Under the pieces are notes generated by a model, which saw nothing but the letters and a program-made list of their open reading frames with translations, was not told the origin of the DNA and made no database searches. Positions 47,126-57,248 of a DNA stretch of 64,000 nt are shown here, in pieces (within the stretch, counting starts at the first letter, position 1; each line of letters starts with the position of its first letter). A program made the translations under genes and the position numbers. This DNA is from an uncultured SAR86 cluster bacterium (lineage in GTDB: Bacteria > Pseudomonadota > Gammaproteobacteria > Magnimaribacterales > AG-339-G14). The stretch spans positions 62,001-126,000 of the forward strand of contig CACEOL010000001.1 in the NCBI GenBank assembly GCA_902561325.1, written 5' to 3'.

Positions 47126-48652
47126 GTGAATTTTTCTAAATTTTTCGCTGGATTTTTTTTTGGTTCTTTAATTGTCTTAGCTTTTCAGCCTTTTAACTAT
47201 TGGTTTTTGACTTTTCTGGTTCCAGGACTTTTCTATCAATTGGTTAAAAATGAAAGCGTAAAAAATACTTTTTTTATTTCCTATTTTTTTGGTTTTGGCA
47301 TTTGGGCATTTGGAATATTTTGGATAGAAAATAGCATAACTGTGTATGGAGGGGCCTCACCAATATTGGGAAGTTTTCTTACATTATTGCTAGCAGCTTT
47401 TTTAAGCTTGTTTCAGGCTATCAGTTTTACCTTATTTAAGCTTGTCACCAACCATAGAAAATCTTTCGAAGCTTTTCTACTTTTCCCAGCCGCATGGGTG
47501 TTGAGCGAATGGCTGAGAGAATTTCTATTTACTGGCTTCCCATGGTTGTACATAGGTTATACCTCTGTAGATAACCTTCTCTTACAAGGTTACATTCCTA
47601 TCCTTGGAATTTTTGGTATGAGTTTTCTCATTGTTTTAATCTCTCAAATATTTCTTTCTTTGCTTGGCAACTTAAGAGACTTAACCCAAAGAAAATCTTT
47701 GTATTTATCTTCCTTTATCTTAATAATCATTTTTATCGGCAATCAACCGCTTGAAAATATCAATTGGACTAAATCAACTGGAAAGATCTCCGCAATAGTT
47801 GTTCAGCCCAATATTGATATCAAAGAAAAATGGACGCAAAAAGGATTAAATAAAATTGAAAGCGCAATAGAAAAAAAATTAAGTCAGAATCCACTACAAA
47901 ATCTCACTCAACCCACTGTCATATTTTGGCCGGAGGTAACCCTTACCTCATTAATTCAAAAAAATCGAATTGATGAATTTAGGAATAGCATTCTTGATGA
48001 AAACAATATGCTCGGAATGGTTATGGGTGCTCTATCGGAAACCAAGTCAGAGGAGATAAATAACTCATTAATTGGTATTGGCAATATCTCAGGTATTTAC
48101 GACAAAAAGTTTTTAGTCCCCTTTGGTGAATATATTCCTTTTTCAGGATTTTTCAGTGCACTTTTTGATTTTTTTAATTTTAATAGACCACAAATATTAC
48201 CAGGTATAGAAAATAATCTTATCGGTGATAATTTAATCAAAATATCTTCAGCAATTTGTTACGAGATTGCCTATCAAAATATCTTTTTATCTAACAGCAA
48301 AAAAACGAACATCTTGTTTAATGCCAGTAATGATAATTGGTTTGGAACTGGCTTAGGCCCCCATCAACATTTGCAGATTGCAAGATTTAGAGCAGCTGAA
48401 CATCAAAAATATTTAGTCAGATCCACATCAACTGGCATCAGCGCCTTAATTAATCATCACGGACAGATAGTTAAAAAAATTAAAACTTCGATTAATGAAA
48501 ATGAATTCGAAAGTTTTCAAGAAGATGTGTTTCTTAAATCAGGTCAAACTCCCTATGCAAATTTTGGAAAAAAACCTTTCTTATTCATATTGGTTATTAT
48601 CTTTTTTATATCTGCGATATTAAAATTTAGAAGAGATGAAAGTTTTATTTAA
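47126..48652 (+). CDS. lnt: Apolipoprotein N-acyltransferase
   Basis: Multiple TM helices; VVQPNIDIKEKW, IFWPEVTL, CYEIAYQNIFL, NASNDNWFGTGLGPHQHLQIARFRAAEHQKYLVRSTSTGIS. Confidence 0.93.
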   Translation: MNFSKFFAGFFFGSLIVLAFQPFNYWFLTFLVPGLFYQLVKNESVKNTFFISYFFGFGIWAFGIFWIENSITVYGGASPILGSFLTLLLAAFLSLFQAISFTLFKLVTNHRKSFEAFLLFPAAWVLSEWLREFLFTGFPWLYIGYTSVDNLLLQGYIPILGIFGMSFLIVLISQIFLSLLGNLRDLTQRKSLYLSSFILIIIFIGNQPLENINWTKSTGKISAIVVQPNIDIKEKWTQKGLNKIESAIEKKLSQNPLQNLTQPTVIFWPEVTLTSLIQKNRIDEFRNSILDENNMLGMVMGALSETKSEEINNSLIGIGNISGIYDKKFLVPFGEYIPFSGFFSALFDFFNFNRPQILPGIENNLIGDNLIKISSAICYEIAYQNIFLSNSKKTNILFNASNDNWFGTGLGPHQHLQIARFRAAEHQKYLVRSTSTGISALINHHGQIVKKIKTSINENEFESFQEDVFLKSGQTPYANFGKKPFLFILVIIFFISAILKFRRDESFI

Positions 48653-49244
48653 ATATTTAATTTTTGTAGTCTTTAGTTCTACCTTTTTTTATGGTTGTAG
48701 CTCAGTGCCTCTGGATTATTCATATTATGAAAATATTAATTTTCAAGAGTTTGGAGAAATTAATAAAAATCGAACTCACGTTTTGATAAATTTAGCTAGA
48801 CAAGAACTTACAATAAAAAGTCCATATTCAAGTAAAACCTATCCCATTTCATCTTCTGCTTATGGAATCGGTAGTGTTCGAGATAGTTTAAAAACTCCTC
48901 TCGGCGCACATGTAATTTCTGAAAAAATCGGCAAAGGAGCAAAAATAGGATCTGTTTTCAAAGCGAGAAAATTTACTGGAGAAGTAGTAGTGCCAATAAC
49001 AGAAAAAATAGATATTAAAGAAGATGTAATAACCACGAGAATTCTATGGCTGGATGGTTTGGAAATTGGAAAAAATAAAGGAGGAAATGTAGATTCAAAA
49101 AGTCGATATATTTACATTCATGGTACCGCCGAAGAGGGTCTTATTGGTGAGCCCGCTAGCTTGGGTTGCATCAGAATGAGAAATACAGACGTTATAAAGT
49201 TATTCAATAGGGTGAGAAAAGGTACGCAGGTATTGATTTACTGA
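48636..49244 (+). CDS. L,D-transpeptidase (YkuD/ErfK family), putative lipoprotein
   Basis: Lipobox-like FFYGCSSV; HVLINLARQELTI; IYIHGTAEEGLIGEPASLGCIRMRNTDVIKLF (HxG...SxGCxRM). Confidence 0.87.
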   Translation: MKVLFKYLIFVVFSSTFFYGCSSVPLDYSYYENINFQEFGEINKNRTHVLINLARQELTIKSPYSSKTYPISSSAYGIGSVRDSLKTPLGAHVISEKIGKGAKIGSVFKARKFTGEVVVPITEKIDIKEDVITTRILWLDGLEIGKNKGGNVDSKSRYIYIHGTAEEGLIGEPASLGCIRMRNTDVIKLFNRVRKGTQVLIY

Positions 49245-49267
49245 ACTTTATTATTTAATTTACATAA

Positions 49268-49864
49268 ATGAGAATTGTTTTAATTTTATTTTGCTTCTTT
49301 CTTGTCAATTGCTCTCAAGGAAATGCTAAAACAGAAAATTTTAACGCAATCAACTTTCAACCTGACCTAAACAAAATCCCTGTAGAAGGTTGTCCTGCTG
49401 TTTTAAATCACAACATACGTGTGCTTGATTCTAAAGAAATCATCAATTTGTGCGAACACAAAGATAAAGTAGTGCTTGCAGTAAATGTTGCCAGTCGATG
49501 CGGCTTCACCTATCAATATGAAGCTTTGCAAACATTATTTGAAAACTACCAAGGAAAAAACTTTGTGATTTTAGGTTTTCCTTCTAGAGACTTTATGTTT
49601 CAAGAATATAGTGATGAAGGTCAAGTAAAAGAGTTTTGTAATTCTAAGTATGGCGTGACCTTTCCGATGTTTGCTACATCAAGCGTCAAAGGGAAAAAAG
49701 CAAACAGCTTTTATCAAAATCTTGCGATAATTACTGGAAAATCTCCTGATTGGAATTTCACTAAGTATTTAATCTCTAAAGATGGTGAAGTCTTAAAACC
49801 TTTCTCCAAGAATATAGAGCCAGATAGCGAAGAAATAATTTCTGCTATCGAATCACTGCTATAA
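49268..49864 (+). CDS. Glutathione peroxidase family protein, putative lipoprotein
   Basis: FFLVNCSQG lipobox-like; VLAVNVASRCGFTYQYEALQTLFENYQGKNFVILGFPSRDFMFQE. Confidence 0.85.
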   Translation: MRIVLILFCFFLVNCSQGNAKTENFNAINFQPDLNKIPVEGCPAVLNHNIRVLDSKEIINLCEHKDKVVLAVNVASRCGFTYQYEALQTLFENYQGKNFVILGFPSRDFMFQEYSDEGQVKEFCNSKYGVTFPMFATSSVKGKKANSFYQNLAIITGKSPDWNFTKYLISKDGEVLKPFSKNIEPDSEEIISAIESLL

Positions 49865-49903
49865 AATCTTTAGACAGATTAGTCATTTGAAGGAAGAAAA
49901 TAG

Positions 49904-51130
49904 TTACGAACTTAATAGTAAATTTTCTCTTTTTCTTATGTTCACAAAAAATAAAGCTAGAATAAAGAGATTAAAGATTCCTGTGATTCCAGCAAAAGTG
50001 AAGGCCCAATTATAGTCGCCATAAATATCGAAGAAATAGCCTCCTAGGAATCCCCCCAAACCCATTCCTATCCATCCAAAGAGAGAAGTTAAGCTCATTG
50101 CTCGTGCTCCGAATTTTGCAGATACCATAACGCGCGTACATACTAATATGCTCGACATTACTCCTGAATAGGTGAACCCGAATAATGCTGCCATAACATA
50201 AATCAAAACAGGAGAAATTAAATGAGGAAACCATACTACAAAGATTGTTTGGCCTAATGACATTAAGATATATCCAGGCAAGGCTCCAATATAATCTCCC
50301 AGCATTCCACCAAGAATCCTCCCAAAGGCTCCGCAAATCATCAGTATCATCAATACAGAAGTTGCGAATTCAAGAGAAAATCCTTTATCAGTAAGCAAAG
50401 GAACTAGATGCATTATTGGAATGGACATACAAATACAACAAAAAATAACCGCAACACTAATCCAAGCAACTACTTCTTTTTCGGATAAGGGAAAACCTCT
50501 TTCTTCCTCTTCTTCTTGATTCCTTGCATTGATTCTCCAAGGTGATTCCTTAATAAGAAAAGAAATAGGTAAAGAAATAAAAATATAAATTATTGCAAGG
50601 TTTACATAAGCCAATTTCCATCCTGAGCTCTCTATTAGAATTCCACTAAGATGAGGTATAAAAGCCTGGCCGATTGCTCCTCCCGAGGCAGCTAGGCCGA
50701 GAGCAAGGCCAGGATTTTCTTTAAACCAAAAGCCCACATTTGCATACAGTGGAGAAAATAATAAAGCACTGCCCATTGCTCCAAACAAAAAATATAAGGT
50801 ATAGAACTGAGCTATGGAGTCTAAACTGCTCAGAGCAAACAAAACGAGGCTCATACAAATAGCGCCTACAAAACCAAACCACTTAGTTCCATATTTATCT
50901 GCGACTTGACCCCATAAAACTCCAAAGACTGCTGAAGAAAGAGATGCAACCGTGTATGCGAATGATGTCTGACCTCTAGACCATCCAAATTCTAGTGAAA
51001 CAGGCTTCAAAAAAACTGATATTGAAGCCATAGATCCAAAAGCTAAACCGCTTAATACAAAAACGACCAAAACCATTACCCAGCCGTAATTGATACCTTT
51101 ATCCTGAAAATAATCCTCTATCGTTTTCAT
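49904..51130 (-). CDS. MFS transporter (monocarboxylate/oxalate-formate antiporter-like)
   Basis: 12-TM-like profile; GWVMVLVVFVLSGLAFGSMASISVFLKPVSLEFGWSRGQTSFAYT; GVLWGQVADKYGTKW. Confidence 0.82.
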   Translation of the reverse strand: MKTIEDYFQDKGINYGWVMVLVVFVLSGLAFGSMASISVFLKPVSLEFGWSRGQTSFAYTVASLSSAVFGVLWGQVADKYGTKWFGFVGAICMSLVLFALSSLDSIAQFYTLYFLFGAMGSALLFSPLYANVGFWFKENPGLALGLAASGGAIGQAFIPHLSGILIESSGWKLAYVNLAIIYIFISLPISFLIKESPWRINARNQEEEEERGFPLSEKEVVAWISVAVIFCCICMSIPIMHLVPLLTDKGFSLEFATSVLMILMICGAFGRILGGMLGDYIGALPGYILMSLGQTIFVVWFPHLISPVLIYVMAALFGFTYSGVMSSILVCTRVMVSAKFGARAMSLTSLFGWIGMGLGGFLGGYFFDIYGDYNWAFTFAGITGIFNLFILALFFVNIRKRENLLLSS

Positions 51131-51204
51131 ATTTGCATCTGAAAAGAGCCTATTCTGCTTTAGAAATTTTTTATGCCGTCCAGCTTAAGACCTTTTCTCT
51201 AAAA

Positions 51205-51882
51205 TCACTGCTCTAAAACTTCCGGAACTCCATTTTTATCAATAACTAAACAATCTGCTTTTCTTGCAGAAAATACCCCATTGGCTACCACTCCAGGAAT
51301 GTTATTTATTTCATTTTCAAAGTCATAAGGTACGTTAAGTTTTAAGTTACGGACGTCTATTATTTGATTTCCATTGTCAGTTAAAAAACCTACTCTGTAT
51401 TCTGGAGTTCCGCCTTTTACCACCATCTGTCGGGCGACATAACTTCTTGCCATTGGAATAACTTCAATGGCAACTGGAAATTTTCCAAGCAGTTTTACTT
51501 TTTTAGAAGAATCACAAATGCAGATAAACTTTTTAGAAGCAGAGGCAATAATCTTTTCTCGAGTAAGTGCCCCACCACCACCTTTTATCATTTCAAAACG
51601 ATCATTGATTTCATCAGCGCCATCAATATAAAAATCCGGAGAACCAACGTCATTTAATTCAGATACTTCCAAACCTGCCTCTTCCAATAATTTCGTGCTT
51701 GCGATTGAACTGGAAACGATAGCTTTAATTTCAGGTTTTTGATTAATAAGTTCTTGGATAAAAAAATTAGTGGTGCTCCCTGTGCCAATGCCAAGAATGC
51801 AATCTTTATGAAGCTTTGAGGCTAAGTGCTCATAGGCTTTGCGTGCAACAGCTTGTTTGATTTCTGAGTTAGAATTTTCCAT
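51205..51882 (-). CDS. rpiA: Ribose-5-phosphate isomerase A
   Basis: ILGIGTGSTTNFFIQEL, DFYIDGADEINDRFEMIKGGGGALTREKIIAS. Confidence 0.95.
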   Translation of the reverse strand: MENSNSEIKQAVARKAYEHLASKLHKDCILGIGTGSTTNFFIQELINQKPEIKAIVSSSIASTKLLEEAGLEVSELNDVGSPDFYIDGADEINDRFEMIKGGGGALTREKIIASASKKFICICDSSKKVKLLGKFPVAIEVIPMARSYVARQMVVKGGTPEYRVGFLTDNGNQIIDVRNLKLNVPYDFENEINNIPGVVANGVFSARKADCLVIDKNGVPEVLEQ

Positions 51883-51936
51883 GTCTATGGCTTATGAGAG
51901 AACTCTACGTATAATACCTCGCTTTCAAGAATTTTT

Positions 51937-53469
51937 ATGAAAAAAGTATTCAAAAACTACATAAATAGGATAGAGAACTCTAAAGTTTACGAAGTTGCCA
52001 ATATTTCGCCTCTGAGTAAAGCTGATTATTTATCAAAAGAGTTGGCAAATAGTATTTATTTAAAAAGAGAAGATTTACAGCCTACCCACTCTTTTAAGAT
52101 TAGAGGTGCTTACAACAAGATTGCTCACCTATACCAATCCAAAAAGATTGCTGAGGTGGCAACTGCGTCCGCAGGAAATCATGCTCAAGGTGTAGCTTAT
52201 TCTGCAAAAGAGCTAGGCATCAAAGCAACTATTTTTATGCCAAAGACTACTCCTTTAATCAAAGTAAATGCAGTGAGAGATTTAAAAGCTAAAGTGGTTT
52301 TAGTTGGCAATAACTTTGATGATGCTCTTAAAGAATCGAAGAAATTTTGTAAAAAAAATAAAGTGAATTTCATTCATCCGTTTGATGATCCATTAGTAAT
52401 CGCAGGTCAAGGAACGGTTGGTCTCGAGATTTCAGAACAATTTCCTGAAAATCTTTATGCTGTATTTGTTGCTGTTGGTGGTGGTGGTTTGATTGCTGGA
52501 ATTGGAGCATACTTAAATAAGGCTCTTCCTAATGTAAAAATAATAGGTGTTGAAGCAGCGGATTCGGCTGGATTACATGCCTCTATGAATGCAGGCAAAA
52601 GAGTGAAACTCAAAGAAGTTGGACTGTTTGCTGATGGAGCTGCGGCAAAACAGATTGGTAAGAATAACTACGAACTTATAAAAGATTTCTTAGACGACTC
52701 AATAACTGTTGATACCGATGAAATTTGTGCTGCTGTAAAGGATACCTTTTTAGAAACTAGAACTGTTCCTGAGCCAACCGGAGCATTAGCACTTGCTGGA
52801 TTAAAAAAATACATCGGACAAAAAAGAATTAAAAATAAAAATCTTATTGCTACTTATTGCGGTTCAAATCTAAATTTTGAATCCTTAGGGCACATTGTTG
52901 AAAGATCTAAAATTGGTGAAAAAAAGGAAATTATCTTAAGTATTGCTATAGACGAAAAAAAAGGATCGTTTAGAAAACTTTGTAGAGACATCGGCCAAAA
53001 AAATATCACTGAGTTTAGTTACCGAAAAGATAACAGTTCTTCGGCAAAAATTCTTTTAGGATTAGAACTTCAAGATTCAAAAAAAAGTAAGGATGTTTTT
53101 TTAAAAGCCTTAAAAAATAAAAAATATTTTTTTACAGATTTAAGCAATGATGAAATTTCTAAAAAACATCTTAAATTTATGCATGGTGGCAGAGGACCTC
53201 AACTGGAAAGAGAATTCACAGAAGAGGTTTATAGTGTAGATTTTCCTGAAAAACCAGGAGCCCTTCTCAATTTTTTAACTTTGCTAAAAGACAAATGGGA
53301 TATCTCCCTTTTTCATTACAAAAATCAAGGTGCAATTTATGGTGGCGCTTTGGTGGGTTTTACAATAAGACAAAACCAAGTAAAAAGTCTAGAAAGAGAT
53401 CTGCTTAGAATTTCATATCCATTTACCAGAGAAACTGAAAACCTAGGGTATCAAGCTTTTTTAAAGTAA
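51937..53469 (+). CDS. ilvA: Threonine ammonia-lyase (biosynthetic)
   Basis: LKREDLQPTHSFKIRGAYNKI, TASAGNHAQGVAYSAKELGIKATIFMP, AVGGGGLIAGI; C-terminal ACT-like regions. Confidence 0.93.
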   Translation: MKKVFKNYINRIENSKVYEVANISPLSKADYLSKELANSIYLKREDLQPTHSFKIRGAYNKIAHLYQSKKIAEVATASAGNHAQGVAYSAKELGIKATIFMPKTTPLIKVNAVRDLKAKVVLVGNNFDDALKESKKFCKKNKVNFIHPFDDPLVIAGQGTVGLEISEQFPENLYAVFVAVGGGGLIAGIGAYLNKALPNVKIIGVEAADSAGLHASMNAGKRVKLKEVGLFADGAAAKQIGKNNYELIKDFLDDSITVDTDEICAAVKDTFLETRTVPEPTGALALAGLKKYIGQKRIKNKNLIATYCGSNLNFESLGHIVERSKIGEKKEIILSIAIDEKKGSFRKLCRDIGQKNITEFSYRKDNSSSAKILLGLELQDSKKSKDVFLKALKNKKYFFTDLSNDEISKKHLKFMHGGRGPQLEREFTEEVYSVDFPEKPGALLNFLTLLKDKWDISLFHYKNQGAIYGGALVGFTIRQNQVKSLERDLLRISYPFTRETENLGYQAFLK

Positions 53470-54012
53470 TTGCTTGTTTGTAAAAACTGTATCTAACTTT
53501 AAGTCGTAGTCTTCAAGTTTCAATTTTTTTATGAATTGAAACTCATAAGCTAAGCCAATAAATTCTGGTTGGGAGACTCTTGAAAAAGTTTTGTCATAGA
53601 ATCCTCCTCCGAAACCCAATCTTTGAAAGTTTTTATTGAAAGCTCTTAGAGGAACAATAACCGCATTCAATTCCTCTAACTGAATAGTTTCTTCGCTGAT
53701 AGGCTCAAGAATATTTAAAGAATTTTTTCTAAATTGAGTTTTTTTATTACAAAGTGCAAATTCCAATATGTTGCTGATGGGGTTGATTTTTGGAAGGTAA
53801 AAATGAGTTTTGGAATTGATAAGAAATTTATTTATTTTCTCAGTTGAAACTTCATAAGGCAAAGACATATAGCTAGCAACATGTGAAAAATTTTTTTTCT
53901 CTAAATGATTTTTTATAAAATCTAAATGGACTTTTTCTTGGCGACTTTTGGAAGAAACAGTTAGGCTTTTGAAGCCTTTTGAAATTAAATCTCTTGCTTC
54001 GGTTTTATTCAT
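53461..54012 (-). CDS. ygfA: 5-formyltetrahydrofolate cyclo-ligase
   Basis: IVPLRAFNKNFQRLGFGGGFYDKTFS; GLAYEFQF; downstream of zapA and 6S RNA. Confidence 0.88.
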   Translation of the reverse strand: MNKTEARDLISKGFKSLTVSSKSRQEKVHLDFIKNHLEKKNFSHVASYMSLPYEVSTEKINKFLINSKTHFYLPKINPISNILEFALCNKKTQFRKNSLNILEPISEETIQLEELNAVIVPLRAFNKNFQRLGFGGGFYDKTFSRVSQPEFIGLAYEFQFIKKLKLEDYDLKLDTVFTNKQLL

Positions 54013-54023
54013 ATTTAAGAGAG

Positions 54024-54190
54024 CTTCCCAAGTTATCGCCGTTAAATAAAACCCGAACCGTAAAGTTCAGGTCGGGAAGAATCACCATCTATCAGGCTGC
54101 CCTAAGGGCGCTCAACAAGAGAAGTATCAAATTCCCTATTTATTTTGCATCGGCTCGAAGTGTTATATAACAAGCAAATAAGCCAGGAAG
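54024..54190 (-). ncRNA. ssrS: 6S RNA
   Basis: Lies between zapA and ygfA (the conserved gammaproteobacterial position). Terminal arms CTTCCTGGCTTAT / ATAACTTGGGAAG pair; internal ...CGAGCCGATGCAAAATA... resembles the 6S 5' region. Confidence 0.8.
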
Positions 54191-54213
54191 CATAGAAAAA
54201 TTATAGCAATATT

Positions 54214-54582
54214 TTAAAGCTTGGATAATTCAGAAATCTCGTCGACTAGCTTGAGGCTTAAATTTTCTTCTTCAGCTGCATCAGCCTTTTCTTCTGAAAT
54301 ATTTGTAGCTGATTTTTCATCTGTCGTTTCTGTTGATACGTCGTTTGCCTCGGTTGTAGAAGCTCCTTCGTTTGAGAGGAATTCATTTACTACATCAAGA
54401 CCTGCTAATACCGCGACTTTTTCAATTGGAAGATTTCTTGTTTTCCGTTTGATGGATTTGATTCGCTTATCCAAAATTTCCCCAGCTTCGATTAAAGTGG
54501 ATTGTTCCTCAGGAGGACAATATAACTGATACTCGATACCTGCTATTTTAAGGGTTACTATGTCTTGATCGTCTTCACTCAT
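54214..54582 (-). CDS. zapA: Cell division protein ZapA
   Basis: VTLKIAGIEYQLYCPPEEQSTLIEAGEILDKRIKSIKRKTRNLPIEKVAVLAGLDVVNEFL; position upstream of 6S. Confidence 0.85.
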   Translation of the reverse strand: MSEDDQDIVTLKIAGIEYQLYCPPEEQSTLIEAGEILDKRIKSIKRKTRNLPIEKVAVLAGLDVVNEFLSNEGASTTEANDVSTETTDEKSATNISEEKADAAEEENLSLKLVDEISELSKL

Positions 54583-54767
54583 ATAGCTTCTAATTTTGAA
54601 ATCAATATTTCTAACTTATTTCTTGATAATTCTATATTATCTTTTAGTCGATTATTCTCTTTTTTAAGTCTTAAATTTTTGTTTCTCAAATCTTTATTTG
54701 CCTCTCTAAGCTTTTTAGATAATTCTAGGAGTTCCTTAAGATTTTTCTCTAATTCCTTCTGCGACAC
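54579..54767 (-). CDS. Small coiled-coil protein, TIGR02449/ZapB-like
   Basis: LKELLELSKKLREANKDLRNKNLRLKKENNRLKDNIELSRNKLEILISKLEAI heptad-rich; overlaps zapA start. Confidence 0.65.
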   Translation of the reverse strand: MSQKELEKNLKELLELSKKLREANKDLRNKNLRLKKENNRLKDNIELSRNKLEILISKLEAI

Positions 54768-54834
54768 AGATATTATTTTATTCTTATATCAATAACGTTT
54801 CTATAAAGACTTTATATTGAAGTAAAATCCTCAT

Positions 54835-56115
54835 ATGGATATTTTTCTAGAAAGAAGAAGAAAATTAGCTGATTTGTTGCCTGATGGCTCAGTCACAGTC
54901 ATTCATTCAGCCAATCAAAAGATTAGAAATGGCGATACTGACTACTCCTTCAGACAAGATAGCGATTTTTTGTATTTGACCAACTTCAACGAAGCCGATG
55001 CTGCCTTAATTATTGAAAAAAAAGGGAATACAATTTTTCATTTGTTCTGTGCGGAAAAAGACGAAGTAAGAGAAAAATGGGAAGGACCTCGGTTGGGCCC
55101 TAAAAATGTATCTCAGCTGGGTTTTGATAGCGGTTATAAAATAGATGATCTTATTTTAAAAACTACAGAATTTCTAGCTGGAGCAGACCATTTATTTTGT
55201 CAAAACAAAAGTCAAAAAAAATTATTCTTTGCCTTAAATAAAGGGCTGAAAAGCCAAAAAATCAACTTTGACTTAAATCCAAAAAATATTAAGAATGTTG
55301 ATTCATTTATACACGAATTAAGACTCTTAAAATCTAGCGAAGAAATCAGTATTATTCAAAAAGCATGTGATATCTCATCTTCTGCACATGAAAGAGCAAT
55401 GAAAGCTGTAAAACCGGAGATGTATGAATATCAACTTGAAGCAGAATATCTACATGAATTTATGGTCAATGGAGCAAAGGAGTGTGCTTATCCTTCAATT
55501 GTTGGAGGAGGAGAAAATGCGTGCATTCTTCATTACAGCAAGAATACAGATTTGCTTAAGGACGGCGATTTAGTTCTGGTCGATGCAGGATGCGAATATA
55601 GGGGCTACGCGAGCGATATCACTAGGACCTTTCCTGTGAATGGAAAATTTTCGTCAGAACAGAAACTTATCTACGAAATTGTTTTGGAGTCTCAAAAACA
55701 ATCTATTGAAAGCATTTCAGAAAAATCCAATCCTCTTGAAACGCATAAAAAATCTTTAGAAGTAATTGTTGAAGGGTTACTAAGCATAGGTTTGTTAAAA
55801 GGCTCTAAAGAAGAAGTCATTGAAACTCAATCCTATTCAAAGTTCTACATGCACCGCGTCGGTCATTGGTTAGGCCTTGATGTGCATGATGTCGGTGGTT
55901 ATGAAAAAGATGGCAAGGTAAGGTCTTATGAAAATGGGATGATTACCACTATCGAACCAGGAATCTACATCAGTAAAGAAGAAAATGTGCCTGATAAATT
56001 TAAAGGAATTGGAATAAGAATCGAAGATGATGTGCTGGTTGAAAATAATCAACCTAAAGTTCTTAGTTCGGCCATTAAAGAGCTTGATGATATTCAACAA
56101 CTTATGGCGAGTTAA
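54835..56115 (+). CDS. pepP: Xaa-Pro aminopeptidase
   Basis: RRRKLADLLPDGS, DYSFRQDSDFLYLTNFNE, LVDAGCEYRGYASDITRTFPVNGKF, HRVGHWLGLDVHDVGGY. Confidence 0.94.
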   Translation: MDIFLERRRKLADLLPDGSVTVIHSANQKIRNGDTDYSFRQDSDFLYLTNFNEADAALIIEKKGNTIFHLFCAEKDEVREKWEGPRLGPKNVSQLGFDSGYKIDDLILKTTEFLAGADHLFCQNKSQKKLFFALNKGLKSQKINFDLNPKNIKNVDSFIHELRLLKSSEEISIIQKACDISSSAHERAMKAVKPEMYEYQLEAEYLHEFMVNGAKECAYPSIVGGGENACILHYSKNTDLLKDGDLVLVDAGCEYRGYASDITRTFPVNGKFSSEQKLIYEIVLESQKQSIESISEKSNPLETHKKSLEVIVEGLLSIGLLKGSKEEVIETQSYSKFYMHRVGHWLGLDVHDVGGYEKDGKVRSYENGMITTIEPGIYISKEENVPDKFKGIGIRIEDDVLVENNQPKVLSSAIKELDDIQQLMAS

Positions 56116-57248
56116 TGAAATATGATGTCCTCATTGTTGGTGCTGGCGTAACGGGTGCCCTTCTTTTTCTTGCGTTGAAGAATAAAAATATAAATGTTGG
56201 TCTAATAGATGGCCGCGATGAAGCGCCGAATAGTTACCGCCATCTATCATTGAATAATAAGAGTATGTCATTCCTTAAAGAGCTAGATGCATGGAATGTC
56301 ATAAGTAAAACTGCTTTTGAATACAACCAGATAAAGGTTTGGGATCAAGAAGGCACTGGATTCATAGATTTTAACGTGAATGAGCTAGAAAAAAATATTC
56401 CAAATATAGGCTTCATAGTCAAAGAAGGAGAAATTCAAAATTCTCTGTTATCTCTTGTTTCCGATTCAAAAGATCTTTTGTGGAGTTGTAATTTAGAAAA
56501 AATAGAAAAAATTAATGGAGATATTCATTGCGATACATCAAAGGGAAAGTTGGAGGCAAAAATTTTAATAGGTGCAGATGGCATTCAATCAAGTGTAAGA
56601 AATCTTTCTTCGATTTCTTCAAGGACTTGGAGTTACAACCAAACGGCAATAGTTGCCAACTTTTCTGTAGCCCAAACAGACCCATGCATTAGACAAACTT
56701 TCACCTCCGTGGGACCGCTAGCTTTACTGCCAATGAATGAGACTGAACTCACCATGATATGGTCCATTGACGATACCAAGGCATATGATTACTTGGATAT
56801 GAATGAGGATGACTTTATAGATGAAATTCATCAATCTTTCGGGGAAAAACTTCCTGAAATAAAATTCTCAGCCAAAAGACAGTCATTTCCTCTAAAACAC
56901 CTTTCTGCAAAAACTTTTGCCAGAGAAAATGTTTTTCTTGTGGGAGATGCGGCCCACCATATTCATCCGTTAGCAGGATTGGGATTAAACGCAGGAATCG
57001 GTGATGTGAAATCTTTAACAGATTTAATTAGTCCTGATAGTTTGCATCAAGTTAAACAAATTGAAGATAAATACAACCGACAAAGAATTCCAATTAATTT
57101 AGCCTTAGCAGCTGCTATGGAAGCCTTCAAAAGAGGTTTCGAACAAAAAAATATCTGGATAAGACTCATCAGAAATCATGCCTTTAGTCTTACAAATAAA
57201 CTCACTTTTCTAAAAAATAAATTTATTGAGCTTGCTACCGAGCTTTAA
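56115..57248 (+). CDS. UbiH/UbiF/Coq6-family FAD monooxygenase
   Basis: DVLIVGAGVTGALLFLAL, IGADGIQSSVR, ENVFLVGDAAHHIHPLAGLGLNAGIGDV. Confidence 0.88.
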   Translation: MKYDVLIVGAGVTGALLFLALKNKNINVGLIDGRDEAPNSYRHLSLNNKSMSFLKELDAWNVISKTAFEYNQIKVWDQEGTGFIDFNVNELEKNIPNIGFIVKEGEIQNSLLSLVSDSKDLLWSCNLEKIEKINGDIHCDTSKGKLEAKILIGADGIQSSVRNLSSISSRTWSYNQTAIVANFSVAQTDPCIRQTFTSVGPLALLPMNETELTMIWSIDDTKAYDYLDMNEDDFIDEIHQSFGEKLPEIKFSAKRQSFPLKHLSAKTFARENVFLVGDAAHHIHPLAGLGLNAGIGDVKSLTDLISPDSLHQVKQIEDKYNRQRIPINLALAAAMEAFKRGFEQKNIWIRLIRNHAFSLTNKLTFLKNKFIELATEL

